From Planctomyces sp. SH-PL62 (GTDB lineage: Bacteria > Planctomycetota > Planctomycetia > Planctomycetales > Planctomycetaceae): a stretch of DNA of 64,000 nt. Positions 1 to 8,691 of this stretch are shown here, piece after piece (position 1 is the first letter of the stretch; each line of letters opens with the position of its first letter). The stretch is taken from positions 16,517 to 80,516 of the forward strand of contig CAMDEA010000013.1 in assembly GCA_945893045.1 (NCBI GenBank). Reading direction: 5' to 3'. The translations under genes were made by a program, and so were the position numbers. The notes below the pieces were generated by a model, which was not told the DNA's origin, searched no databases, and worked only from the letters and a program-made list of their open reading frames with translations.

Positions 1-477
1 GATCTCCAACAGCGGCGTTCCCGCCCGGTTCAAATCGACGTGACTGTCGTGGCCACGGCCCGACTCATCATGGATATTCTTTCCGGCGTCCTCTTCGAGA
101 TGAGCACGAATCAGCCGGATCCTTTTCGTCTCGCCCTTTTCGATGTCCGTGTCGATCTCAACAAAGCCGTTGCTGCTGAACGGCAAATCGTACTGGCTGA
201 TCTGATACCCCTTCGGCAGATCGGGATAGTAATACTGCTTGCGATCCCACTTCGTGAACCGAGCGATGTCGCAGCCCAAAGCCAGCGCCGTTTTCAACGA
301 CAGCCGAAACGCCGTCCGGTTCATCACCGGCAACGAACCCGGCAGCCCCAGACACACCGGGCACGTTTGCACGTTGGGATTGTCCGGATTGAACGCCGAC
401 GAGCATCCGCAAAAGATCTTCGTCTTCGTCTGCAATTGGACGTGAACTTCCAGGCCAATGATGGTTTCGTAGTGCAT
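1..477 (-). CDS. gatB: Asp-tRNA(Asn)/Glu-tRNA(Gln) amidotransferase subunit B, 5' part (runs off window)
   Basis: The first 159 codons are visible; the rest lies beyond the left edge. GatB is the tRNA-binding and kinase-side subunit of GatCAB, which transamidates misacylated Glu-tRNA(Gln) or Asp-tRNA(Asn) in the cytoplasm. The N-terminus [15 protein letters not shown] is the family signature. It is followed by a zinc-cluster-like segment (IFCGCSS, then [16 protein letters not shown]), the [14 protein letters not shown] motif and HLEEDAGK. The ATG at 477 is fixed by an in-frame TAA just upstream (484-486). The Shine-Dalgarno is weak, so translation may be coupled to the small ORF ending 6 nt upstream. 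The frame is open at base 1, so this is truncated by the window and not broken. Confidence 0.95.
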   Translation of the reverse strand, partial: MHYETIIGLEVHVQLQTKTKIFCGCSSAFNPDNPNVQTCPVCLGLPGSLPVMNRTAFRLSLKTALALGCDIARFTKWDRKQYYYPDLPKGYQISQYDLPFSSNGFVEIDTDIEKGETKRIRLIRAHLEEDAGKNIHDESGRGHDSHVDLNRAGTPLLEI

Positions 478-483
478 AAGCTC

Positions 484-654
484 TTAGGTCTGCCTGTCAA
501 AAATGAAGCCGCGCCCGTCAGGAAGCGGTTGCAAGCCGTTGAAAACACCTGTGACGTCACCCTGATTGCGATTCTGATTCGTCGTCCTCAGCGCGGCGAG
601 CAAGATACTGGCTGAGTGAGTGCCAACCAAGACCCGGTTCCCGATCGTGATCAC
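484..654 (-). CDS. possible small ORF (56 aa) upstream of gatB
   Basis: A GTG-initiated 56-residue frame ends 6 nt before the gatB start. A good Shine-Dalgarno (GGAGG, 9 nt upstream of the GTG) precedes it, and an in-frame TGA lies just upstream of that. The product starts VITIGNRVLVGTH and ends in GRGFIFDRQT; I do not recognise a family. It is not GatC (no helical GatC signature, too short). Spacing suggests co-transcription and perhaps translational coupling with gatB. It could equally be a leader peptide or chance. Confidence 0.35.
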   Translation of the reverse strand: MITIGNRVLVGTHSASILLAALRTTNQNRNQGDVTGVFNGLQPLPDGRGFIFDRQT

Positions 655-706
655 TCGGTGGATCCTCCGAAGTCGGTCTCGAGCGTCCGTCCTTCGTCAC
701 GTCTCG

Positions 707-779
707 ATTTTTCGCCCTTCATTTTCTGCCGGCGTCCGACGGCTCTCGGCTGAGGCAGCGAAAAATGAAGGGCGAAAAT
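707..779. repeat. inverted repeat, family D (copy 1)
   Basis: The left arm 707-730 (core TTTTTCGCCCTTCATTTT) pairs with the right arm 754-779. It lies between the gatB unit (minus) and the PSCyt gene (plus). A close relative occurs at 62394-62468. Confidence 0.85.
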
Positions 780-857
780 TAGGATTCATTGACCGGCAGA
801 ACTTGTGAGCCTCGATATCATCCCGCGACCACGGAATTCCAATTGGAAAGAGCCCCG

Positions 858-3383
858 ATGCGATACCTGTTGTTTGCTGTTTGCTGCCTGAACTCTGTCA
901 TCAACGTCTCGAAGGGGCGAGCCGCCGACATCGACTTTGCTCACGACGTGCAGCCGATCCTCAGCAAGCGTTGCGCGAAATGTCATTCGGGAACACAACG
1001 CAAAGGGGGCCTGTCGATCAACTCACGACAGTCGCTGCTCACCGGCGGTGAAAGTGGTCGAGTCGTCCATCCCGGCAAGAGCGGCGACAGCCCGCTGATG
1101 GCTCGCATCACCGCATCCGACAACTCCCAGCGAATGCCCCCCGAAGGTGAGCCGCTCACGAAACCACAAATCGAAACGCTCCGCCGTTGGATCGACGCCG
1201 GCCTCACATGGGAAGACGGCTTTTCGTTTGGCATGACCTTTACGCGAGCACCACTCGCCCCACGACGCCCCGCTGTTCCCGCTGGCGAAGGGAATCCAAT
1301 TGATCGTTTCCTCGTTGATCAGATTTCAAATCTCAAATCTCAGATTTCAAATCCTAAAACACTGACAACCGACCGCATCTTCGTTCGCCGCGCATTCCTC
1401 GATCTCATTGGCCTGCTGCCGACGCCGGCCGAGCTCGATGAGTTCGTCAACGACACCGCTCCGGACAAACGCGACAAGCTGATCGTTCGCTTGCTCACGG
1501 ATCGAAGCAACTACGCCGACCACTGGCTCACGTTTTGGAATGACCTGCTTCGCAATGCGTATCAAGGGACGGGCTTCATCGACGGCGGTCGCAAGCAGAT
1601 CACCGGCTGGCTGTACGAGTCACTGCTGACCAACAAACCCTATGACCAATTCGCCCGCGAACTGATCGAAGCGGCTCCGGGCGCGGAAGGTTTTACGTTC
1701 GGCATCAAATGGCGCGGCACCGTCAACGAAAGCCAGCGCCGAGAAATCCAAGCCGCTCAGTCCATCAGCCAAGTCCTGCTCGGCACAAACCTGAAATGCG
1801 CGAGCTGCCACGACAGCTTCGTCAACGACTGGAAACTGACCGATGCGTACGCGCTGGCTTCCGTCTTCGCAGATTCGCCGCTCGAACTGCACCGCTGCGA
1901 CAAGCCAACCGGCAAACCGGCAGCCGTTGGGTTCCTGTACCCCGAACTTGGCCAGATCAACGCCACCGCTCGGCCTGAACGCCAAAAGCAACTCGCCACG
2001 CTGTTGACGAAACCGGAGAACGGCCGGTTCGCGCGCGTGATCGTCAATCGCTTGTGGGCGAAGCTGATGGGCCGCGGTTTGATCGAACCGCTCGACAACC
2101 TCGATGCGGATTCGTGGCATCGCGACTTGCTGGATTGGCTGGCCAGCGACTTCGTCGAGCACGGCCACGATCTGAAACACACGCTGCGGATGATCGCCAC
2201 TTCGCGAGCGTACCAACTTCCCTCCGTAGGAATCGCCGACGATGCGTCGTCCGACGATCCGTTTGAGTTTCGTGGCCCCCTCATCAAACGCTTGTCGGCC
2301 GAGCAATTCGTCGATGCCGTCACTTCACTGACGAAGACCTGGCGACCAATCTCGCTGCCGCTGCTGCGCGTGGACGGACGCGGGCAAGCCGGACAACTCG
2401 GCGCGATCGCGCGAGCGATCCACAACGTGGGGCACGTTTCCAACGTGCCCGGACCAAACGCCACGAAGCACGAGCACCTTGGCAACGTGTTCCATACGGC
2501 CAAATGGCTCTGGTCAAACGCTGACGCCCAGCAAGCTGCGGCAGACAAAGCCGTCTATTTCCGCAAGACGTTGAAGCTCGTCCGCGACATGCCGTTCGTC
2601 TTCCTGACCATCGCCGCCGACAACGAGTGCGACTTCTACATCAACGGCCAGAAAGTCGCGGACGCGAACAACTGGCAACAGCCGACGCAGTCGCTTGTTG
2701 GCGGGCCGCTCAAGGTCGGCGACAATGTGCTTGCCGCGCGAGTCATCAACAAAGGCAACGGCCCCAACCCCGCCGGCTTCATCGCCGAGCTATTCGCCTT
2801 CGATGCTCGAATGCATCCGCAATGGACACAGACCACCGACGACTCGTGGCTCGCCAACGAGTCGTCCGAAAAAGACTGGGAGAAGTTCGCCTTCGATGCC
2901 TCCCATTGGAAAGCCGCTGTGGTCCTTGGCAATTCTCATTTGGCACCCTGGAACATTGCCGACGTTGTCTCAAAGAGTTCGACCTTGATGACTCCAGCAA
3001 CTCTGGCTGCATTGCAAGACGTCCGCTTGCGAGCCGCATTGCTCCCGCAGGACCAACTGCAATCCGCGCTCGGCCGCCCACACCGCGAGCAAGTCGTTTC
3101 GCACCGCGAGTCCCTCGCAACAATGCTGCAAGCCCTGGAACTCACCAACGGCTCCGCCCTTGATGAGCAACTCCAACAAGGAGCCGATCATTGGCTGCGC
3201 GAAACCGGCTCCGATCCGAACCGACTCGTATTGTCCATCTCTCTCGCCTCCCTCGGCCGCGAACCCACTTCCCGCGAACAAACGCTCGCGGCAGAATTAC
3301 TCGGCAACCCACCGACGAAAAACGGTGTCGCCGATTTGCTCTGGACGATCATCTTGCTTCCTGAATTTCAATTGGTGCCATGA
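858..3383 (+). CDS. PSCyt1 / DUF1549 / DUF1553 cytochrome c-like exported protein
   Basis: This is an 841-residue planctomycete-type protein. A signal peptide (residues 1-23) leads to a PSCyt1 cytochrome-c-like domain with CAKCH at 39-43. A DUF1549-like region follows (about 145-340, second CASCH near 314) and then a DUF1553-like region (RVIVNRLWAKLMGRG, from about 385). Residues about 590-660 look like an inserted carbohydrate-binding-like beta domain. The ATG at 858 is chosen over an upstream frame opening because it has GGAAAG 7 nt before it and starts the signal peptide. The stop overlaps the DUF1501 start by 4 nt, a pairing typical of Planctomycetes and of unknown function. Two repeat-derived segments are in frame: QISNLKSQISN (about 154-165) and a GHVSNVP palindrome (about 525). 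Confidence 0.9.
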   Translation: MRYLLFAVCCLNSVINVSKGRAADIDFAHDVQPILSKRCAKCHSGTQRKGGLSINSRQSLLTGGESGRVVHPGKSGDSPLMARITASDNSQRMPPEGEPLTKPQIETLRRWIDAGLTWEDGFSFGMTFTRAPLAPRRPAVPAGEGNPIDRFLVDQISNLKSQISNPKTLTTDRIFVRRAFLDLIGLLPTPAELDEFVNDTAPDKRDKLIVRLLTDRSNYADHWLTFWNDLLRNAYQGTGFIDGGRKQITGWLYESLLTNKPYDQFARELIEAAPGAEGFTFGIKWRGTVNESQRREIQAAQSISQVLLGTNLKCASCHDSFVNDWKLTDAYALASVFADSPLELHRCDKPTGKPAAVGFLYPELGQINATARPERQKQLATLLTKPENGRFARVIVNRLWAKLMGRGLIEPLDNLDADSWHRDLLDWLASDFVEHGHDLKHTLRMIATSRAYQLPSVGIADDASSDDPFEFRGPLIKRLSAEQFVDAVTSLTKTWRPISLPLLRVDGRGQAGQLGAIARAIHNVGHVSNVPGPNATKHEHLGNVFHTAKWLWSNADAQQAAADKAVYFRKTLKLVRDMPFVFLTIAADNECDFYINGQKVADANNWQQPTQSLVGGPLKVGDNVLAARVINKGNGPNPAGFIAELFAFDARMHPQWTQTTDDSWLANESSEKDWEKFAFDASHWKAAVVLGNSHLAPWNIADVVSKSSTLMTPATLAALQDVRLRAALLPQDQLQSALGRPHREQVVSHRESLATMLQALELTNGSALDEQLQQGADHWLRETGSDPNRLVLSISLASLGREPTSREQTLAAELLGNPPTKNGVADLLWTIILLPEFQLVP
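1316..1356. repeat. A/T-rich 'QISN' repeat inside the PSCyt/DUF1549 gene
   Basis: Short iterations of cAGATTTCAAATCTCAAATC encode QISNLKSQISNPK in frame, where DUF1549 proteins usually have a short linker. The composition differs from flanking GC-rich codons. A related sequence encodes the C-terminus of CoaE (63393-63443). Confidence 0.6.
2427..2452. repeat. short palindrome inside the DUF1553 region (GHVSNVP)
   Basis: GGGCACGTT (2430-2438) and AACGTGCCC (2442-2450) form a 9-bp hairpin that is translated in frame as part of VGHVSNVPG. It looks like a repeat insertion in a variable stretch of the protein. Confidence 0.5.
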
Positions 3384-4876
3384 TGGAACAGACTCGATTT
3401 GATTCTGATCGCGCTTCCCGCCGCGAGTTTCTCACTCGTTTGGCTGGTGGTACGTTGGCCGCCGGGACTGCGTTCAACGCTTTCGCGGAATCAACCGGTT
3501 TATCCAATCAGCAATCCAAGCGTCCCGCGTTTCCGGCAACGGCCGACACACTGATTGTGCTCTGGATGGCCGGAGGAATGGCTCACACGGAGACGTTCGA
3601 TCCAAAAAGGTACGCGCCCTTCGAGCCAGGCATGAAGGCAGACGATGTGCTCTGCACATTTCCCTCAATTAAGACAGCGGTGGATGGGATTGAAATCACC
3701 GAAGGCTTTGAGAAAGTCGCCAGTGTGCTAGACCGAGGGACGTTGATCCGATCGCATGTGCTCGGCGACCTCGGCACGATTCTGCACTCGCGGCATCAGT
3801 ATCACTGGCACACCGGTTATGAACCGCCGCAGAACGTCGCAGCTCCGCATCTAGGAGCGTGGATCGCTCACGCGCTGGGGCCGAAGAATCCGGCGATCCC
3901 AGCATTCATCGACATCGGCCAAGGCTACGAAGGCAACGGCGAGTCCGAGGAACTCAAAGCCTTTCAAACCGGCGGCTGCCTCGGTGCGGAGTTCAATCCA
4001 TTCCGAGTTCCTGACCCTCGGCAAGCGGTCAACATTGTGAAGCCACCGGCGGGGATGAGCCTCGAACGATTCCGCCGGCGTTACGACACGTTCCGCAAAA
4101 TGGTGTCCGATGGTAACTCGCTCTCGCCGAGAGCGGACCAAACTCCGCTCTCGGCGAGAGCGGGCTACACCGACGCGCAGCGTGACGCATTACTCCGTTC
4201 GGTTGAGCAAGCCCATCGGCTGATGGATTCGTCTGCGGCAAAAGCGTTCGACCTATCGCTCGAACCGAAAGAGTCCTTCGACACCTACAACACTTGCAAG
4301 TTCGGCCTCGGCTGCTTGCTGGCAAGACGGCTGGTTGAAGAGGGTGCCCGCTTCATCGAAGTGACCACCGAATACGGCCCGTTCCTCCAATGGGACACGC
4401 ACGACAATGGACACACCCGCCTCGCGAAGCTGAAGTCAGAGATCGACGCGCCAATCGCGCAATTGGTACTCGACTTGGAGCGGCGCGGACTGCTCGACCG
4501 CACGCTGATCGTGCTGGCCAGCGAATTCAGTCGCGACTGTTTGCTTGAAGGCAAACCCGAAAAGCCCGTCGGCAATCAAGTCGAACAGCCTGCGGTGCTC
4601 AAGGAACTCAAGCACTACGGCATGCACCGCCACTTCACCGGCGCGTCGAGCGTTTTGATGTTCGGCGGAGGCGTGAAGCGCGGCTTCCTGTATGGCAAGA
4701 CGGCCGACGAACGTCCTTGTACAACAATTGAGAATCCCATCAACGTGATGGACCTGCATGCCACGCTTCTACACGCCCTCGGCATCGCTCCGGATTACCA
4801 AGTCACCGTCGAGCAACGACCGTTCTATGTCACGCAAGACGGCCACGGTCAGGTTCATGCCAACCTAATCCAGTAA
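3380..4876 (+). CDS. DUF1501 family protein, Tat-exported
   Basis: A 498-residue DUF1501 (sulfatase/alkaline-phosphatase-like fold) protein. The N-terminus carries a twin-arginine signal SRREFL (13-18) and a hydrophobic stretch ending AFNAFAES. Family landmarks include [51 protein letters not shown] and the C-terminal LHATLLHALGI. Its ATG overlaps the TGA of the preceding gene, so the two are translationally coupled; DUF1549/DUF1553-DUF1501 pairs are a standard planctomycete module. A palindrome at 4113-4168 is read through as about 18 extra residues (about 245-262). The molecular function of DUF1501 is not established. Confidence 0.92.
   Translation: MMEQTRFDSDRASRREFLTRLAGGTLAAGTAFNAFAESTGLSNQQSKRPAFPATADTLIVLWMAGGMAHTETFDPKRYAPFEPGMKADDVLCTFPSIKTAVDGIEITEGFEKVASVLDRGTLIRSHVLGDLGTILHSRHQYHWHTGYEPPQNVAAPHLGAWIAHALGPKNPAIPAFIDIGQGYEGNGESEELKAFQTGGCLGAEFNPFRVPDPRQAVNIVKPPAGMSLERFRRRYDTFRKMVSDGNSLSPRADQTPLSARAGYTDAQRDALLRSVEQAHRLMDSSAAKAFDLSLEPKESFDTYNTCKFGLGCLLARRLVEEGARFIEVTTEYGPFLQWDTHDNGHTRLAKLKSEIDAPIAQLVLDLERRGLLDRTLIVLASEFSRDCLLEGKPEKPVGNQVEQPAVLKELKHYGMHRHFTGASSVLMFGGGVKRGFLYGKTADERPCTTIENPINVMDLHATLLHALGIAPDYQVTVEQRPFYVTQDGHGQVHANLIQ
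4113..4168. repeat. in-frame palindromic insertion in DUF1501 gene
   Basis: Perfect 19-bp arms (4119-4137 and 4144-4162) with a 6-nt loop; each arm is itself near-palindromic (CGCTCTCGCCGAGAGCG). The extended ends read GTAA...CTAC. The translation NSLSPRADQTPLSARAG interrupts the protein without a frameshift. Confidence 0.8.
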
Positions 4877-4905
4877 GTCAGCAGCGGCGAAACCGCAAAG
4901 TAGCT

Positions 4906-5059
4906 GAGTCACTCCGTGACTCGATTCTAAGTGGACCCGCAGAGATGCCTAGGGAGCAACGTTTCGCCAGAACGCGGGTGAATGGCCGAAAATCCGCGTT
5001 CTGGCGAACGGCGGATACCCAAAGAAATCCTTCCGGTCCAATTAATCACGGAGTGACTC
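4906..5059. repeat. nested inverted repeats between DUF1501 and LRR genes
   Basis: The outer arms GAGTCACTCCGTGA (4906-4919) and 5046-5059 share the core of the family E palindromes. The inner arms CGCCAGAACGCGG (4965-4977) and 4994-5006 share CGTTCTGGCGAACG with the palindrome inside the second giant kinase (25899-25950). It sits between convergent genes; no ORF is supported in 4877-5140. Confidence 0.75.
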
Positions 5060-5140
5060 GGCGACTTTCGCTCGCGGCTCGGTACCGATTTCGACGTTCA
5101 CACGATCGCACGTCGGAGGCCAGGCACATGCCGCGACGCG

Positions 5141-6283
5141 CTATTCCTCAAAAATCACCGTGCATTTTTTCTGCCGCCGTCGAAATTCTTGAACCGAGCT
5201 AAGAGTGCAACTCGTTTTCGTGAGGTTCAACTGGCTGAGTTCAGTCAGTGTTGAAAGCGATGCCAACATTTGCGCAGTCACCATTGGATTTCTCTGCAAA
5301 TCAAGATTCTCGAGATTCCGCATAGTCTTGATCGTCAGCCCAGACGCCGATGTCAAGTTGTTACCAGCAACCGACAACGTCTTGAGGTTCGTGGCCCCTT
5401 TGAGTTCGAAGAGAAGCTGATCGCTCAATTGAGAGGAGGCAAATTCAAAAACCTCAAGACTGCCAATTTTCTTAACATTGCTCATCCCCTCTCGGGTCAG
5501 TGCGGTGCCTGAAGCGTAGAGGCCCCGCAAACCCGGCTGCCGCTTGCTCTGAACAAAAGCCTTGAGTCCAGATCCGTTGATCTGCCGGTTCCCCTGAATT
5601 CGCAAAACTTCGAGGTTCTCCAACTTTGCCAATTGATTCAACGCGGCATCAGTCAATGAATTGCCGCCGATGTTGAGTTCTTTCAGCCCCGTCATCGTGA
5701 CCAACGAGGAGACATCGGCTTCGGTGATGTTCGTCAAGGACAGGTCCAACATCTCCACTTGCGACAACCTACCGAGACGTTCCCAGCCTGTGGACGATCC
5801 CATTTGCACGGAAGCCATCCTCAATACTCTGAGATTCCCCAGCAGTTCCAGTCCTTCGATCCCCGCTCCGCTGATATTCAAAGCTGATAAGTCCGCTTGC
5901 GTTATTGCGGTAAACTGACCGAGCAATCGAACACCTTCGTCGGTCACAGCGCTTCGAGAGATGTCAAGCGTTTTGAGCTCTGCAACGATACTGGGAACCT
6001 TGGTGGCGCGCACGATGTCACGATCCGCCACCTGCGCACCAGACTTACCCGTCAGTCCGGCGAGGACTTCTACCGGATCATCGATGACGGGAGGCTGCTG
6101 AATCGGCGGGACTTCCACAGCAGCCTTCTGCGGTGTCACTGTGGGTGCCGCAGAGTTCACAACGGCTGGTGGGTTCTTGTTGGCTTCTTGCCCGGTGATC
6201 TCTTGAAACGTGGGAACTTTTTCGCACCCGATCGGTAGGAACCCCAACAAAGTGGCGAGCATTATCGAGAGACGTGGACTCAT
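5141..6283 (-). CDS. leucine-rich-repeat lipoprotein
   Basis: A 380-residue predicted lipoprotein. The signal peptide ends in the lipobox LPIGC (lipidated Cys20), so it is probably membrane-anchored on the periplasmic side. A Pro/Ala-rich linker (about 25-85) is followed by LRRs of the LxxLxLxxTxIT/LxxL type from about residue 105 to the end (for example LSLTNITEADVSSL, LNIGGNSLTDAALNQL). LRRs normally mediate protein binding; the ligand is unknown. ATG 6283 is preferred over a TTG 21 nt upstream because it begins the signal peptide directly. Confidence 0.85.
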   Translation of the reverse strand: MSPRLSIMLATLLGFLPIGCEKVPTFQEITGQEANKNPPAVVNSAAPTVTPQKAAVEVPPIQQPPVIDDPVEVLAGLTGKSGAQVADRDIVRATKVPSIVAELKTLDISRSAVTDEGVRLLGQFTAITQADLSALNISGAGIEGLELLGNLRVLRMASVQMGSSTGWERLGRLSQVEMLDLSLTNITEADVSSLVTMTGLKELNIGGNSLTDAALNQLAKLENLEVLRIQGNRQINGSGLKAFVQSKRQPGLRGLYASGTALTREGMSNVKKIGSLEVFEFASSQLSDQLLFELKGATNLKTLSVAGNNLTSASGLTIKTMRNLENLDLQRNPMVTAQMLASLSTLTELSQLNLTKTSCTLSSVQEFRRRQKKCTVIFEE

Positions 6284-6367
6284 GATTCTCAAACCTGGTT
6301 CCAAGAGAGAAAGTTGTTTTTCGCCAGAAGGACGGACAACACCCCGCTCGCGTGTCTGGATTCATTA

Positions 6368-6449
6368 GTAGGTCAGCCTTTCCAGGCTGACCGGATCAAC
6401 GAGCGACGTGGTTTTGCCAATTCGAGTCAGGCTAGAAAGCCTGAGCTAC
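6368..6449. repeat. inverted repeat, family F (copy 1), GTAG...CTAC ends
   Basis: The left arm GTAGGTCAGCCTTTCCAGGC begins at 6368; the right arm 6426-6449 ends CTAC. The same sequence family occurs at 33656-33736. It lies upstream of the LRR gene. Confidence 0.85.
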
Positions 6450-6545
6450 AGTTTTGAAACAGCTTCTAATAAGTTTTTGAAGAGTTTTTGTTTTGCATCG
6501 AGGCTTGAGTTTGGCAAATCGTCGGCACTTCAAGAAGTAGGCATG

Positions 6546-6575
6546 AAAAACCCCTCGAAACAACGTTTCGAGGGG
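6546..6575 (-). terminator. rho-independent terminator of the DUF1559 gene
   Basis: Stem CCCCTCGAAAC (6551-6561) pairs with 6565-6575 around a 3-nt loop. On the minus strand it is followed by TTTTTC, about 40 nt past the stop codon at 6616. Confidence 0.85.
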
Positions 6576-6615
6576 TCACGAATTGCCTTGCTAGAGGTAA
6601 CCCAATCGCCAACAG

Positions 6616-7824
6616 TTAGAAGTCGTCGACTGTTTCACCACTTGCGATCGTTCCAATGGCACCCCAAATTCCAAAGGGGCTTCTGCCGTTGCAGGCAGTC
6701 GCTCCGCTGCCAGCCGAATCTGCGGCCGATTGTCCATTACCGGTCGTGGAGGTGCAGCTCGAAACGGTGTTGAGTGTCTCGTTGACAAATCGAACGGTTC
6801 CGTCGCCCATGAGGCAATGAACGCCACCAGTGTGCCGGCTGCTCGGTGTGAAATACCCAGTCTGGACAGCATTCGATGATGTGGAGACCAAATCAGCCGA
6901 AGTGACTGGGGTCGTCATACAGGACGCGCCGTTCGGTGGTACGGAGATTGTCACGCCGCTGAAGTACGGCAGCCCACAAGCCCACCGTTCACTCATCAAT
7001 GGGTTGGCAAGAGTAATTGTTGGACTAGCAGCAGTATAAAAACCACTTGTTTGGAGGGCGGTACAAATTGCGGGGTTACCCGACGCTGTGCTCGCGGCAC
7101 CAGTCTGTACACGACCGAGGATGTCTCGGTTGTTGGACGGATTTCCTAAGTCTCTTTCAGCCATCAAAATGGTGTTGCTCATCCCATCCAGGATGTCTCG
7201 AATCTTCATGGTTCGATTGAGTGTAAACGGACCACGGTTGCCGTCACCTCCAAGATTCAACATGACAGCAGTTCCCGAAATCTGTGCGGCCCACAGGTCG
7301 TGTGACCCGCTTGTTCCGGAGCGATCCCCAAGGTTGAAGCAATAACTTCGCTGGATCGCAATGTTCGGCGATTTGGTTGAGGACGGACATTCAAAAACCT
7401 CAATCGCTCCCGGTGCGCCAAACATTGCCGCTTGAGGAAGCCCCGCAGTCGCAGCGGGAAGGCTTGTAAAGGTCACTCCATTGCAGGGATTGCCGCCCTG
7501 AGTCCCCGCTGAAGTCTGTACGGAGATGAGATCCCACAATGGGCCTTGTTCGAGTTGCGGGAGCAACATCACCACTCCGCTTAAGAGACCTTCATTGGAA
7601 CCAATTCCGGAAAAGTTAGCACCGCCTGACATCGGGCAAAAGTTGTTGGACACGTCGTGGTAGTTGTGCAGAGCCAACCCCCACTGTTTCAGATTGTTCT
7701 TGCATTGCGACCGACGAGCGGCTTCGCGAGCCTGCTGAACGGCTGGCAGCAAGAGAGCGATCAGGACTGCGATGATCGCAATCACGACCAACAATTCGAT
7801 CAAAGTAAAACCACGTCTCTTCAT
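6616..7824 (-). CDS. DUF1559 type II pseudopilin-like protein
   Basis: A 402-residue DUF1559 protein. The N-terminus [20 protein letters not shown] is a prepilin signal cleaved before F6 by prepilin peptidase, with a hydrophobic helix to about residue 26. The body carries the DUF1559 motif [20 protein letters not shown], and the C-terminus has the [12 protein letters not shown] variant of the H-x9-DG signature. Such proteins are massively paralogous in Planctomycetes, and some are thought to build pilus-like or surface structures. The start at 7824 is supported by AAGGAG 9 nt upstream. The gene appears monocistronic with its own terminator. Confidence 0.95.
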   Translation of the reverse strand: MKRRGFTLIELLVVIAIIAVLIALLLPAVQQAREAARRSQCKNNLKQWGLALHNYHDVSNNFCPMSGGANFSGIGSNEGLLSGVVMLLPQLEQGPLWDLISVQTSAGTQGGNPCNGVTFTSLPAATAGLPQAAMFGAPGAIEVFECPSSTKSPNIAIQRSYCFNLGDRSGTSGSHDLWAAQISGTAVMLNLGGDGNRGPFTLNRTMKIRDILDGMSNTILMAERDLGNPSNNRDILGRVQTGAASTASGNPAICTALQTSGFYTAASPTITLANPLMSERWACGLPYFSGVTISVPPNGASCMTTPVTSADLVSTSSNAVQTGYFTPSSRHTGGVHCLMGDGTVRFVNETLNTVSSCTSTTGNGQSAADSAGSGATACNGRSPFGIWGAIGTIASGETVDDF

Positions 7825-8691
7825 GATCCTGACTCCTTGAAAATGAAAAATGGACTGAAAACAAAACAAGACACTGAACTAGGAACAAGAAAACAAAAAA
7901 CAACCCTGAATCTGCCCTCCTCTTCCAAAGGAACCGGAAACGAACGCCGTTTGCCGGAAGACTGTGGACTGGTCCGTGTGTATCGGAAAGAAAACTCGTC
8001 AACGTCCAGAAAACTTAAGACCCGATGAAGACGCTCACACTCGCGGATTGAAATCCTACAACTTAATTTCGAGCCATGCACGCTTCATTTAGTCGGTTTC
8101 CAAGACGTTGTGAATTATTTCCTCTCGAAAAACTAAAAATCAACGACAAAGCGGAGATATTCTGGACTTTCGGAACAATTGCAGAACGTTTGAGCCAGCC
8201 GAGTTCGCCTTCGCACGGCCATCTTTGGATTGAGACATTCGGGTGTGCGGGGCGGCTTCAACCCTTCCTTACATTCGCCGCCGGACCGGGGGGGCTAACG
8301 CCCAATGGCCCTCACATTGTCGGAATCGTAGCAGGCACATTCCATGTGCCGTCCGCAGTTTTCAGGCTGACGGCACATGGAATGTGCCTACGACTTTCTA
8401 AAGTGAGTGCCATTGGGCTGACGCCGCCCCGCTCGCCTGTTTCGTTCATGGCCGTGCGAAGTCACGAAAATCAAAAGCGTCCATTTTCGATTGGTGTGGC
8501 GAAATGTTCGCGCTATGGCAAATTTGAACTTTGAATCATTTGGCGATTTATTGATCGGTTCCGAAGAAGCGCTCGACTGTTTTGCACTGTCGAACCAATT
8601 TGCATAGAACTAATCTCGTGTGCTCTGGGCCTGTTTGGTTTAGCCATCCCTGAGCAATGCTGCGGGTTCGGAACACTTTAGGAAGCATCAA
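7825..8691. other. 867-nt intergenic region, no gene supported
   Basis: This lies between divergent DUF1559 (minus) and gnd (plus). Apart from the nested palindrome at 8288-8430 nothing is recognised. A 152-codon frame on the plus strand (8076-8534) runs through that palindrome, lacks a Shine-Dalgarno and shows no family features. Confidence 0.6.
8288..8430. repeat. nested palindrome, inner ends GTAG...CTAC
   Basis: The inner arms 8326-8353 (GTAGCAGGCACATTCCATGT) and 8369-8393 are nearly perfect. They are enclosed by weaker outer arms 8288-8314 and 8403-8430 (core GCCCAATGGC / GCCATTGGGC). This may be one palindrome inserted inside another. Confidence 0.8.

Noticed and set aside
22..45. A GGTTCAAATC-like T-loop suggesting a tRNA
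   Set aside because: It lies in gatB coding sequence and no cloverleaf can be drawn around it; no tRNA was found in the window.
8076..8534. A 152-codon plus-strand frame between DUF1559 and gnd
   Set aside because: Much of it is the nested palindrome read through; no Shine-Dalgarno and no family resemblance.
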